A DNA stretch of 64,000 bases from contig NZ_RQRS01000021.1 in assembly GCF_004335085.1 (NCBI RefSeq), positions 44,137 to 108,136 of the forward strand, given 5' to 3'. The translations under genes and the position numbers were made by a program. This stretch comes from Pedobacter nototheniae. GTDB taxonomy: Bacteria; Bacteroidota; Bacteroidia; Sphingobacteriales; Sphingobacteriaceae. The first letter of the stretch is position 1, and each line of letters begins with the position of its first letter. The notes beneath the pieces were generated by a model that saw only the letters and a list, made by a program, of their open reading frames with translations, was not told the DNA's origin and made no database searches. Below are positions 1 through 8,061 of the stretch, piece after piece.

Positions 1-2
1 AA

Positions 3-110
3 AGATTTACAGGCATTTTGGTGCCACTATTTAAAAGCCAACTGAATAATAATACTGCCAGAGGTTTTAATTTAATGAATGAGAAACTTAAGGAAGTGGC
101 AGAGCAATAA
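3..110 (+). CDS. C-terminal end of an unidentified protein (partial)
   Basis: One plus-strand frame is open from the window edge to a TAA at 108-110 and gives 35 residues ending in KLKEVAEQ. A bidirectional hairpin follows directly, as expected for a gene end. The composition (hydrophobic start, then a charged helix) resembles the C-terminal helix of SRPBCC/START-like proteins, but the fragment is too short to assign. The rest of the gene lies outside the window. Confidence 0.45.
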   Translation, partial: RFTGILVPLFKSQLNNNTARGFNLMNEKLKEVAEQ

Positions 111-122
111 ATCTTAAAAAGA

Positions 123-152
123 TCGTCATTGCTTTTTAATTTGCAATGACGA
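123..152. terminator. Bidirectional terminator hairpin
   Basis: A perfect 10-bp inverted repeat (TCGTCATTGC at 123-132, complement at 143-152) encloses a T-rich loop. It lies between the end of the partial gene at 110 and the stop of msrA at 161, two convergent genes. Confidence 0.7.
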
Positions 153-160
153 TAAATGAT

Positions 161-652
161 TTAATTTAATTTCCACTCTGGTCGTTCAAAATGGCAGGTA
201 TACCCATATGGGTTCTTTTGCAAATATGCTTGATGTTCCTCTTCGGCATTCCAAAAATCGGTTGCTGGTACAACTTCTGTAACAATTTGCCCTGGCCATT
301 TGCCTGATGTATTCATTTCTGCAATTAATGCTTTGGCTGTTTCCTCCTGTTTTTCATCCACAAAAAATATAGCCGATCGGTACGATGTACCCACATCATT
401 TCCTTGTCTGTTACGTGTTGTTGGGTTATGAATCATAAAGAAATATTCAAGCAACTTACGATAAGATAATTTCTCAGGGTCAAAAATAACTTCAATACCT
501 TCAGCATGCGTACCATGATTACGATAAGTTGCATTAGGTACATCGCCCCCGGTATAACCCACTACAGTAGAAATTACACCTGGATAATTACGAATAAGTT
601 CTTCTACTCCCCAAAAGCAACCGCCAGCAAGAATGGCTTTTTCAGTACTCAT
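161..652 (-). CDS. msrA: Peptide-methionine (S)-S-oxide reductase MsrA
   Basis: MsrA reduces methionine-S-sulfoxide, free or in proteins, with electrons usually from thioredoxin, and so repairs oxidised proteins in the cytoplasm. The 163-residue protein has the family signature GCFWG at residues 10-14, with catalytic Cys12. The only other cysteine is Cys153 (GYTCHF), the likely resolving residue. The central segment with HGTHAEG and the acidic tail region EEEHQAY are also typical, and length fits the family. The start is supported by an unusually strong ribosome-binding site, AAAAAAGGAGA, a few bases upstream; such sites are rare in this window. The gene stands alone and is divergent from the porin gene. 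Confidence 0.96.
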   Translation of the reverse strand: MSTEKAILAGGCFWGVEELIRNYPGVISTVVGYTGGDVPNATYRNHGTHAEGIEVIFDPEKLSYRKLLEYFFMIHNPTTRNRQGNDVGTSYRSAIFFVDEKQEETAKALIAEMNTSGKWPGQIVTEVVPATDFWNAEEEHQAYLQKNPYGYTCHFERPEWKLN

Positions 653-655
653 ATA

Positions 656-668
656 TATCTCCTTTTTT
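656..668 (-). promoter_or_regulatory. Strong Shine-Dalgarno site of msrA
   Basis: On the minus strand the sequence AAAAAAGGAGA lies just before the msrA ATG (652). Most genes in this window have no AGGAGG-like site, in line with the known weak use of Shine-Dalgarno signals in Bacteroidetes, so this one stands out. Confidence 0.6.
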
Positions 669-851
669 AATTAACTAAAATACGGCGATGAACTGTAATT
701 GGCAAACATATACGCCGCCAAAAATAGTTTATGCCTTATAGTGCTGCAAAATTACCAAAGGGCGACAAAACCAAGAATTAAACACTTTTTAAGACAAAGG
801 GATAACGCTATGTTGATGTTGGGGTAATATTGCAACGGTATTTTTACTTTA

Positions 852-2093
852 ATGATAAAAGCTCTTCTGTTGTTAATGATCATTTTACCTTTTATAGCTG
901 TAGCACAAAATAATAATGCGCCATCAAGTTATGATCCACACGACATTAAAATTACGGGTTACCTGCAAACCCAATTTCAAAAAGCACAGTCTGCAGGAAT
1001 AGCATCATTTTCTGGCGGTGATTTTTCTGCAAATTCAGACAATCGCTTTATGATTAGGAGAGGGCGTTTAAAAATTGATAGAGTAGATAAATATACCAGT
1101 ATTGTTTTTCAGCTGGATGCTACACAAGATGGATTACAATTAATGGATGCATTTATTCAGCTAAAGGAACCCAAATATAAAGCTCTATTATTTACTGCAG
1201 GTTTATTTAATAAGCCCTTTGGCTATTCTATAGTTTATTCATCTGGTTATCGCGATTTTCCTGAACGAGCACGTGTGTTTCAAACATTAATGCCTCGTGA
1301 GCGTGATCTTGGTGCCTTAATTCATTATAATCCTCAAAAAGTAGCCAAGTTTTTAACATTGGAAATTGCTGTAGTTAATGGTAGTGGAAAAAATGCTAAA
1401 GATTACGACAGTAAAAAGGATTTTATAGGCAACCTGGGTTTTAGGTTCGATAGCCTTGCAAACAAGAAGTTGCACCTGGGTTTTGGAGGCTCTATTTATA
1501 AAGGCTCTGTTCGCAGTAATACCAAAACTTATTTTACCTCAACAAATAATGGTTATGCAGCAAATACTAGCGAAGGTTTTGTAGGCAAAAACATAGAAAG
1601 GAACTATTATGGAGGCAATTTACAACTCCAATACGATAGTTATTTTGGCACTACCACCCTTAAAGGAGAATATGTTGCTGGTAAACAACCTGGTGTAGCA
1701 TCAGCGGGTTTAGATAAATTAATAGGTCCTTATGCAAGTCAGAGCTTTGGTACACAACCACTAGATAATTTATACGAGCGCAATTTTAGCGGCTATTATT
1801 TATGGTTTACCCAACAAATAGCCAAAACCAAGTTAACAGCTTTAATTGCTTACGATGTGTATGATCCCAACACCGATACTGCGGGCAAAAGCATTGGCGT
1901 GGAAGGTAATTTTACTAACGCGGCCGATATAAAATATAGCACTATCGGCTATGGCCTAGCCTATCAATTAAATCAACGCTTAAAATTTACAGTTTATAAC
2001 GAGCACATAAAAAATGAAACTACAAGCTTAAAAAACTATTCCAATGATACAAGGGATGATGTGTTTACAACACGAATGCAATATCGATGGTAG
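852..2093 (+). CDS. Phosphate-selective porin (OprO/OprP family)
   Basis: Predicted outer-membrane beta-barrel of 413 residues that would let phosphate or similar anions enter the periplasm. The N-terminus is a signal peptide (about residues 1-18, ending AVAQ). The mature part has alternating amphipathic strands, aromatic residues and a C-terminus ending in MQYRW, a typical barrel terminus. Segments such as NRFMIRRGRLKID and FTAGLFNKPFGYS match the OprO/OprP family. The PiT phosphate transporter begins 55 bases downstream on the same strand, which supports phosphate as substrate. Specificity within the family is inference; no Pho-box was recognised upstream. Confidence 0.85.
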   Translation: MIKALLLLMIILPFIAVAQNNNAPSSYDPHDIKITGYLQTQFQKAQSAGIASFSGGDFSANSDNRFMIRRGRLKIDRVDKYTSIVFQLDATQDGLQLMDAFIQLKEPKYKALLFTAGLFNKPFGYSIVYSSGYRDFPERARVFQTLMPRERDLGALIHYNPQKVAKFLTLEIAVVNGSGKNAKDYDSKKDFIGNLGFRFDSLANKKLHLGFGGSIYKGSVRSNTKTYFTSTNNGYAANTSEGFVGKNIERNYYGGNLQLQYDSYFGTTTLKGEYVAGKQPGVASAGLDKLIGPYASQSFGTQPLDNLYERNFSGYYLWFTQQIAKTKLTALIAYDVYDPNTDTAGKSIGVEGNFTNAADIKYSTIGYGLAYQLNQRLKFTVYNEHIKNETTSLKNYSNDTRDDVFTTRMQYRW

Positions 2094-2148
2094 TTTAAAG
2101 GCTAAACTATAAACACTAAACCTTTCCAAATTTAAATTAAAAAATACT

Positions 2149-3564
2149 ATGCTTTTTTGCAACATTCTACCCTTTTTAGGTGAAACTGATTTAACCACTG
2201 GCCTTTCTATAGTCTTTGGGCTATGCTTACTTGCCGTTGTTGCCTTTGAATTTGTGAACGGTTTTCATGATACAGCAAATGCAGTAGCAACGGTAATCTA
2301 TACCAAGGCACTTAAGCCTGTTATTGCAATTCCATGGTCGGGCTTTTGGAACTTTTTAGGTGTTACTACAGGTGGTATTGCCGTAGCCATGGGTATTTTA
2401 AAGCTTGTACCCATGGATACCTTGATGACGCTTCCGGTAGCGGTTGGGGCAAGTTTGGTGCTAGCGGTTTTACTTGCTGCAATTATATGGAATTTAGGAA
2501 CCTGGTATTTAGGCATCCCTTGCTCCAGTTCTCATACTTTAATTGGTGCCCTAATAGGTGCCGGATTAGGTTTTACCTGGTATTATGGTGGTAGCGGTGT
2601 AAACTGGCATAAAGCCGAAGAAATTGGTTTATCACTTATCCTTTCTCCACTTATAGGCTTTGGATTGGCTATTTTACTGATGCTTTTTTTGAAACATGTA
2701 ATTAGATATAAAGCGCTTTTTCATATTCCACAAGGCGAAAATGACAGACCTCCGCTATTAATCAGAATAATATTAATTATAACATGTACGCTAGTAAGTT
2801 TTTTTCACGGCAGTAACGATGGGCAAAAAGGTGTGGGTCTTTTTATGTTAATTTTAATTGCATTTTTACCAGCCAAGTTTGCTATAGATCATCATATACC
2901 TAATAGCAAAATTATTTCTACGCTAAATCAAACCGAACAAATTTTACAGAAACTCTCTATTAGCAACACTAAAAACAGTGTAGAATTTACTGCGCTAAAC
3001 GCTAATATTGAAACAGTAAAAATTCATTTGGCCAACAAAAACGAAAAAGATAAAGAAGGAACATATAAATTTAGAAAACAAGTAGAAGGCCTAGTAAAAT
3101 CTATTGGAGCCCTAAAGGATAATAAAGCAATCGTTATTGATGAGAAAAATAGCGCAGCACTTAACCAAAGTATTATTGACTTAAAAAAATTGACTGATTT
3201 CGCGCCAATCTGGGTAATTATCGTAATCTCGGTTTCATTAGGTTTAGGCACCATGATAGGTTGGAAAAGAATTGTTGTTACCATTGGCGAAAAAATTGGT
3301 AACGAGCATTTAAATTATGCTCAGGGCGCATCAAGCGAAATTGTTGCGGCATCAACTATTGGTATAAGTACCATTTTGGGTTTACCAGTAAGCACAACCC
3401 ACGTTTTATCAAGTGGTATTGCCGGAGCAATGGTTGCATCAGGCGGAAAAAGCAATTTAAATGCAGGTACATTAAAAAGCATTGGCTTAGCATGGGTATT
3501 AACTTTACCGGTTTCCATATTGCTATCTTTATTGTTATTTATGCTATTCCACCTATTTATTTAA
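2149..3564 (+). CDS. Inorganic phosphate transporter, PiT family
   Basis: Inner-membrane cation/phosphate symporter of 471 residues. The two PiT half-signatures are present: FVNGFHDTANA at residues 35-45 and HGSNDGQKG near residue 220. The N-terminal and C-terminal halves are hydrophobic. Between them lies a long charged, helix-rich segment of about 100 residues (roughly 250-350), the cytoplasmic loop common in Bacteroidetes PiT proteins. The gene probably forms one unit with the upstream porin and the downstream UspA gene (39-base gap), giving a two-membrane phosphate uptake route with a stress protein attached. It could also carry metal-phosphate complexes, as E. coli PitA does. Confidence 0.93.
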   Translation: MLFCNILPFLGETDLTTGLSIVFGLCLLAVVAFEFVNGFHDTANAVATVIYTKALKPVIAIPWSGFWNFLGVTTGGIAVAMGILKLVPMDTLMTLPVAVGASLVLAVLLAAIIWNLGTWYLGIPCSSSHTLIGALIGAGLGFTWYYGGSGVNWHKAEEIGLSLILSPLIGFGLAILLMLFLKHVIRYKALFHIPQGENDRPPLLIRIILIITCTLVSFFHGSNDGQKGVGLFMLILIAFLPAKFAIDHHIPNSKIISTLNQTEQILQKLSISNTKNSVEFTALNANIETVKIHLANKNEKDKEGTYKFRKQVEGLVKSIGALKDNKAIVIDEKNSAALNQSIIDLKKLTDFAPIWVIIVISVSLGLGTMIGWKRIVVTIGEKIGNEHLNYAQGASSEIVAASTIGISTILGLPVSTTHVLSSGIAGAMVASGGKSNLNAGTLKSIGLAWVLTLPVSILLSLLLFMLFHLFI

Positions 3565-3603
3565 TAATTCAGTTTTTGATTAATTTACATTCAACATAAA
3601 AAA

Positions 3604-4437
3604 ATGAAACAGATACTCGTTGCCTCAGATTTTTCAAACAGCGCAAGCAATGCTATGGTTTATGCTTTATCCTTAGCTAAGATTTTGCAAATGGAAGTTG
3701 CTGTAATTCATGCCATACATCCAACCGAGGGAATAAACAATAGCACCTACAATGCAATTTTTATTGAAGATTATTACGCAAAAAAAAGATCAGCATTAAA
3801 AGAATGGGCAGAAACATTTAGCAAAAATGAGGAGTTTGCATCTGTAAAAATCAAAACCGTTTGTGATGTAGGCTTTTTGCGAAGTGTAATTACCAAATAT
3901 GTAGAATATAATTCTATATCGTTTTTGGTAATGGGCATTACAGGGGCAACAGGTATTAAAGGAATTGTGGGTAGTAATGCCAGCATGGCGGTTACAAAAA
4001 TGCGTATCCCAACGTTAATTGTTCCCTTGGAAAGAACATTGGCTGTAAGCCCGGTAATAACTTTGGCTACAGATTATAAAACAACTAAATTATCGGTAAG
4101 AGATGTTAAAGCACTAAATCAGATTCTTAAATCATCAAACCCCAGAAAACTAGAAGTACTTCATATTTCAGAAAAAGATATGGATGCTAAAGCCATAAAA
4201 AGCGGAGAAAAGAAATTGGAGAAACTACTTCCGTCAGTAGAAATTAACTTTAACTATGTTGATGATGAAGACTCAAAAACATCAAATGGAATTATAGATT
4301 TTATAGAGAAAAATGAAACCGATATTCTATGCTTAGTTAAGCGAAATCAGAACATTATTTACCGTTTATTTGCCAGTAGTACTGTAAACGAAATCTTAAA
4401 TAAATCCATAAAGGCAGTATTGGTACTACACGAGTAA
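3604..4437 (+). CDS. Universal stress protein, tandem UspA domains
   Basis: Cytoplasmic protein of 277 residues with two Usp folds (about 1-140 and 150-277). The first half carries the ATP-binding pattern G-x2-G-x2-G-x2-G-x2-GS (MGITGATGIKGIVGSN near residues 117-132). The second half lacks a clear copy, so one nucleotide site is expected. It follows the PiT gene by 39 bases, suggesting co-transcription. Role in phosphate or energy stress is inferred from position only. Its 3' end faces the convergent corA gene 24 bases away. Confidence 0.88.
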   Translation: MKQILVASDFSNSASNAMVYALSLAKILQMEVAVIHAIHPTEGINNSTYNAIFIEDYYAKKRSALKEWAETFSKNEEFASVKIKTVCDVGFLRSVITKYVEYNSISFLVMGITGATGIKGIVGSNASMAVTKMRIPTLIVPLERTLAVSPVITLATDYKTTKLSVRDVKALNQILKSSNPRKLEVLHISEKDMDAKAIKSGEKKLEKLLPSVEINFNYVDDEDSKTSNGIIDFIEKNETDILCLVKRNQNIIYRLFASSTVNEILNKSIKAVLVLHE

Positions 4438-4460
4438 AATTATTTTTTAGAGCATTTAGC

Positions 4461-5432
4461 TTAAATCCAACCCGATCTTTTAAAAAGAAAATAAACAAAT
4501 ACACAAGAAACAATGGTAAAACCAATAATGGCGTAAAAGCCATATGCCCAATCTGTATTGGGCATTGTTCTAAAATTCATTCCATAAAAACCTGCAATCA
4601 TGGTTGGTAGGGCAATAATTGCGGCCCAACCTGCAAACTTTTTCGAAATATCGTTTTGGAGAATAGATAAAAGCGAAAAATTAGCATCTAAGGCTGTATT
4701 AAGTAGTTCTCGTGTGTTTTCAATCATCTCGTTTATCCGAACAACATTGTCGTAAACATCTCTAAAATATGGTCTGGTTTCTTCTGAAATGTATTTGATA
4801 TCGAATCGCATTAATCGATTACAAACATCAATTAATGGAGATACGGCACGTTTTATTTCAAGCAGCTCTCGCTTTAGTTGATAAATAAGCTCTGTTGTTT
4901 CTTTGCTGGGTTTATCCTTAAAAATTTTATCCTCAATATTAGCTAAATCCATCTCTAAGTCTTGTACAACAGGATAATATTTATCAACTATAAAATCCAT
5001 CACAGCATAGAGTGCAAATCCCTGCCCCTTACCTAATAACTCTGGTAAGCTTTCGCATCGATCGCGAACTTCAGTATAAGGAACAGAAGCGCCATGCCTA
5101 ACTGTAATCATAAAATTATCACCCACAAAAATATGCGTTTCGCCAAAATCAACATGATGCAAGCTATTAATCTGTGCGGTACGCAAAACTACAAATAACG
5201 AATTCCCATAAATCTCTATTTTAGGTCGCTGGTGCGCTTTATGTGCATCCTCAATGGCAAGTTCATGAAGCTTAAATTCTGCCTGTATCTTTTCCAACGT
5301 TTCTTCAGATGGCTCATGCAATCCTATCCAAATAAACTCGCCCTTTTTTACAAGATCAGCCATATTGTCAAAATCAACTTCTCCTATTCTTTGGCCTGCA
5401 GAATAAGCAATAGAATTTATAATTTCTTTCAT
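4461..5432 (-). CDS. corA: Magnesium/cobalt transporter CorA
   Basis: CorA forms a homopentameric Mg2+ channel in the inner membrane. The 323-residue protein has a long acidic cytoplasmic funnel domain, then two C-terminal membrane segments separated by the family signature YGMNF (about residue 283). The C-terminal basic end KRSGWI is usual. I chose the ATG at 5432 (MKEIINSIAY) over an upstream in-frame Met because the extra ten residues are unlike the family start. No metal-sensing leader was recognised; the upstream region is the repeat-rich gap. Confidence 0.93.
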   Translation of the reverse strand: MKEIINSIAYSAGQRIGEVDFDNMADLVKKGEFIWIGLHEPSEETLEKIQAEFKLHELAIEDAHKAHQRPKIEIYGNSLFVVLRTAQINSLHHVDFGETHIFVGDNFMITVRHGASVPYTEVRDRCESLPELLGKGQGFALYAVMDFIVDKYYPVVQDLEMDLANIEDKIFKDKPSKETTELIYQLKRELLEIKRAVSPLIDVCNRLMRFDIKYISEETRPYFRDVYDNVVRINEMIENTRELLNTALDANFSLLSILQNDISKKFAGWAAIIALPTMIAGFYGMNFRTMPNTDWAYGFYAIIGFTIVSCVFVYFLFKRSGWI

Positions 5433-5548
5433 TGGATCAAGCGCATATTTAAAATATAGCAAATATCAACTATTGAGATTTACTTACTGTTTACTTAACA
5501 AAAAGTAATATTACCTGCTGTGCATTTAGGCATTTCTTTTCCGAACTC

Positions 5549-5653
5549 TGTTTTGATTTTTTCGTTTTGATTTTTTTTCAAACAGAAAAACCAAAACAAA
5601 TTCTGTTTTGATTTTTCTGTTTTGATTTTTTTCAAAACGAAAAAATCAAAACA
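5549..5653. repeat. Tandem palindromic repeat, TTTTGATTTTT family
   Basis: Arm 1 (5549-5570) and arm 2 (5604-5625) are near-identical 22-mers built from TGTTTTGATTTTT plus CGTTTTGA or CTGTTTTGA. Arm 3 (5632-5653) is the exact reverse complement of arm 1 and differs from the complement of arm 2 at two positions. A degenerate fourth arm lies at 5578-5598. The set can fold into one long or two adjacent hairpins. A related perfect palindrome is at 54138-54189. Confidence 0.85.
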
Positions 5654-5659
5654 CTTTTA

Positions 5660-5816
5660 GAAACTGTTTAAATTTTGTCTAAAAAAATGATCATTGTTCT
5701 AAACTTGTTTCAAAACCTATCTTAAAAGTCCCTCAATGCCAATAATCTATATCCAAAACTCATTATTATTATTGAAGGCTAAAGGTTTTCTTTTTTGCAA
5801 TTCTATTTAAACAGTT
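5660..5816. repeat. Dispersed repeat with inverted ends, copy A
   Basis: Bases 5660-5728 match 57419-57487 at about 62 of 69 positions by eye. The left end GAAACTGTTTAAATTT has an inverted partner ATTTAAACAGTTT near 5804-5816. The internal part beyond 5728 diverges from copy B, so this copy looks decayed. Confidence 0.7.
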
Positions 5817-6022
5817 TTGCTTTAAAACGACGGGATTTCGCCCGCCAAAAGTTAATTATTCGTCAAAAAGTTTTCCACATTTCTTAAGTCCAAAATGCGA
5901 TTTTGTCCAAAAACATACTTTAAACTGTTTAAACCTATTTTTTGCCATCAGAGTACAAAAAGTGCCTAAATTTTGATTTCAGGGGCTTTTTACTAAATTT
6001 GAAATACACCAAAACCAAATTT

Positions 6023-7354
6023 ATGTACCAATTAACAGTACCCGCCAATCGCGTTAACGAGTCTCTTAAAAAACATATTTTAGCTGATGGTTTCGACCTA
6101 ACCTATGACATGGAGAAAAGCCATGGCGCTTACATTTACGATTCGAAATACAACAGAACTTTACTTGATTTCTTTACCTGCTTTGCTTCCGTTCCTTTAG
6201 GTTACAACCACCCTAAAATGGTAAACGATGAAGCTTTTAAAAGCAGTTTATTACAAGCAGCCATTGCCAACCCTTCAAATTCTGATGTATACACTCAACA
6301 ATATGCACAATTTGTAGAAACATTTTCTCAGGTAGGCATCCCTTCTTATTTGCCCCATGCCTTTTTTATTGCTGGCGGCGGGCTTGCCGTAGAAAATGCC
6401 ATTAAAGTGGCTATGGATTGGAAAGTGCAAAAAAACTTTGCCAAAGGTTATACAGAAGAAAAAGGATTTAAGGTTTTGCATTTTGAAAAAGCTTTTCATG
6501 GCAGAACAGGTTATACTTTAAGCTTAACCAATACCTTACCTGATAAAACCAAATGGTTTGCAAAATTTGATTGGCCACGAGTAAGTACTCCAGATGTGAA
6601 ATTTCCGCTGCAGGGCGATAATTTAAGTCATGCCATTCAAACTGAAGAAACATCTATACAACAGGTTAAAAAAGCCTTTGCTGATAATAAAGATGATATT
6701 TGTGCCATAATTATAGAGCCAATTCAATCAGAAGGCGGCGATAATCACCTGCGTGAAGAATTTTTAATCCAGCTAAAAGCTTTGGCTGATGAAAATGAAG
6801 CTTTCTTAATTTATGATGAAGTACAAACCGGAGTAGGATTAACAGGTAAATTTTGGTGCCACCAACATTTTACCGAAAAAGCCCGTCCTGATATTATTGC
6901 CTTTGGAAAGAAAATGCAAGTATGTGGTATTTTAGTTGGCAACAAAGTAGATGAAATTGAAACCAATGTGTTTAAAGTTCCTAGTCGCATTAACTCCACT
7001 TGGGGCGGAAACTTGGTAGATATGGTTCGTTCTACCCAAATTTTACAAATTATAGAAGAAGATAAACTTTGTGATAATGCCGCCCAAATGGGTAATTACC
7101 TCAAGGAAAACCTAGCTAAGCTTTCTCAAAAATTTGATAAAATGACTAATGTACGCGGTAAAGGTTTATTATGTTCTTTCGATTTCCCGAATAAAGATAT
7201 GCGCAATGCATTTATAGCTAAAGGATTAGAAAACAATGTGATGTTTTTAGGCTGTGGCAATCAAACCATTCGCTTCCGACCTGCTTTATGCATCGAACAA
7301 AAACATATTGACGAGGGATTGACAGTTATGGAAAAAATATTGCCTTTATTGTAG
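6023..7354 (+). CDS. lat: L-lysine 6-transaminase
   Basis: PLP-dependent class-III aminotransferase that moves the epsilon-amino group of lysine to 2-oxoglutarate, giving 2-aminoadipate 6-semialdehyde. The 443-residue protein matches the Lat family closely: the core IYDEVQTGVGLTGKFW with the PLP-contacting Asp, and FGKKMQVCG, which carries the Schiff-base lysine and the QVCG run typical of lysine 6-transaminases rather than ornithine or GABA enzymes. I chose the ATG at 6023 (MYQLTVPANRV); an upstream in-frame start at 5942 would add 27 unrelated residues. A glutaryl-CoA-dehydrogenase-like gene lies about 700 bases downstream on the other strand, consistent with lysine breakdown. Confidence 0.93.
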   Translation: MYQLTVPANRVNESLKKHILADGFDLTYDMEKSHGAYIYDSKYNRTLLDFFTCFASVPLGYNHPKMVNDEAFKSSLLQAAIANPSNSDVYTQQYAQFVETFSQVGIPSYLPHAFFIAGGGLAVENAIKVAMDWKVQKNFAKGYTEEKGFKVLHFEKAFHGRTGYTLSLTNTLPDKTKWFAKFDWPRVSTPDVKFPLQGDNLSHAIQTEETSIQQVKKAFADNKDDICAIIIEPIQSEGGDNHLREEFLIQLKALADENEAFLIYDEVQTGVGLTGKFWCHQHFTEKARPDIIAFGKKMQVCGILVGNKVDEIETNVFKVPSRINSTWGGNLVDMVRSTQILQIIEEDKLCDNAAQMGNYLKENLAKLSQKFDKMTNVRGKGLLCSFDFPNKDMRNAFIAKGLENNVMFLGCGNQTIRFRPALCIEQKHIDEGLTVMEKILPLL

Positions 7355-7356
7355 GC

Positions 7357-7761
7357 ATGAACAAAAAATCTCTTTCTTACATCATTGTTGCCATCGTTTT
7401 AATTTTAACTTTCTTTATTGCGAAAGATACTTTTAACCAACCTGGTGCTGAAGATATGAAAGCTGGTTTTACGGAAATTGTTAAATATAGAAATGCTAAT
7501 AATACCGGCCCCGTACAAAGAATTTACGTTGTAACGGTTAAGGACAGCGTTTGGAAAGAGCTGGAAGATTACGGCAATTTAATGCCTCACACCAAATATG
7601 GCAATACTAAAGTTTACTTCTTTATGGAAAAAACAGCCACTCCACAAGTGCTGCAACCTGGAGAAGTAAACTTTGACCCTCAATTTAACCCTTCGTGCAT
7701 AGCTTTATACGAAAAAAGCGCCATGAGCCAAGTGGCATTTAATAAACGTCCTTTTAAATAA
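7357..7761 (+). CDS. Membrane-anchored protein of unknown function
   Basis: 134 residues starting two bases after the lat stop, so probably co-transcribed. Residues 5-22 form one hydrophobic helix (signal anchor), leaving about 110 residues outside the cytoplasm. The soluble part has no motif I recognise; it contains a KYGNTKVYFFM strand and one cysteine (NPSCIALY). The ORF is the expected size for a conserved small protein and has normal local codon use. Function cannot be stated; linkage to lysine degradation is only positional. Confidence 0.75.
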   Translation: MNKKSLSYIIVAIVLILTFFIAKDTFNQPGAEDMKAGFTEIVKYRNANNTGPVQRIYVVTVKDSVWKELEDYGNLMPHTKYGNTKVYFFMEKTATPQVLQPGEVNFDPQFNPSCIALYEKSAMSQVAFNKRPFK

Positions 7762-7783
7762 TCATTATTTCGCTGGGAGTTGC

Positions 7784-8035
7784 TTACATAATTAACTTTT
7801 TTTGATTTGGAAATGAGCAGTTCAGTGCATTTGGCAACTTTAGCCCCGCTTTTTCTCCTGCCAATTGAAAAAAATTGGCATCCGTTCCAATCGGGTTTAG
7901 ATACAAAGTAGTTGCAAGTACCGGCCTGCGTTTAATAAACCCGATCGAAAGCGGTATCCCGATTTTTTCATCGGGATTTAGCAAAGAGCGGGATTGCATA
8001 AGCCATAGAAACCTGATATTCGTTTCCAAAACATT
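7784..8035. repeat. Structured non-coding element with nested inverted repeats
   Basis: This gap between two convergent genes holds several stems: CCAATT/AATTGG (7861-7866 with 7873-7878), TCGGGTTTA/TAAACCCGA (7891-7899 with 7936-7944), ATCCCGAT/ATCGGGAT (7956-7963 with 7970-7977) and a long-range CCCGCT/AGCGGG pair (7845-7850 with 7987-7992). The layout is like a branched RNA or a cruciform-forming dispersed repeat. Short ORFs on both strands here look like shadows. A looser match of layout exists at about 63650-63790. Confidence 0.55.
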
Positions 8036-8061
8036 CTTATTTATTAAGCAAAGTATTTATA

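Larger units (their letters stand above)
5463..6022. other. Gene-free, repeat-rich intergenic region
   Basis: No credible gene is seen in these 560 bases between corA and lat. They hold a block of TTTTGATTTTT palindromes (5549-5653), a copy of a second repeat family (5660-5728, with an inverted end near 5805-5816) and a further GTTTAAAC-containing arm near 5921-5936. The divergent promoters of corA and lat must lie here too. Confidence 0.75.

Noticed and set aside
2298..2594. Short ORFs on both strands inside the PiT gene
   Set aside because: Contained in the strongly conserved membrane-protein frame; shadow ORFs.
5549..5653. CRISPR-like array suspected from repeated 22-mers
   Set aside because: Only three or four arms, in inverted as well as direct orientation, with no unique spacers and no cas genes in the window.
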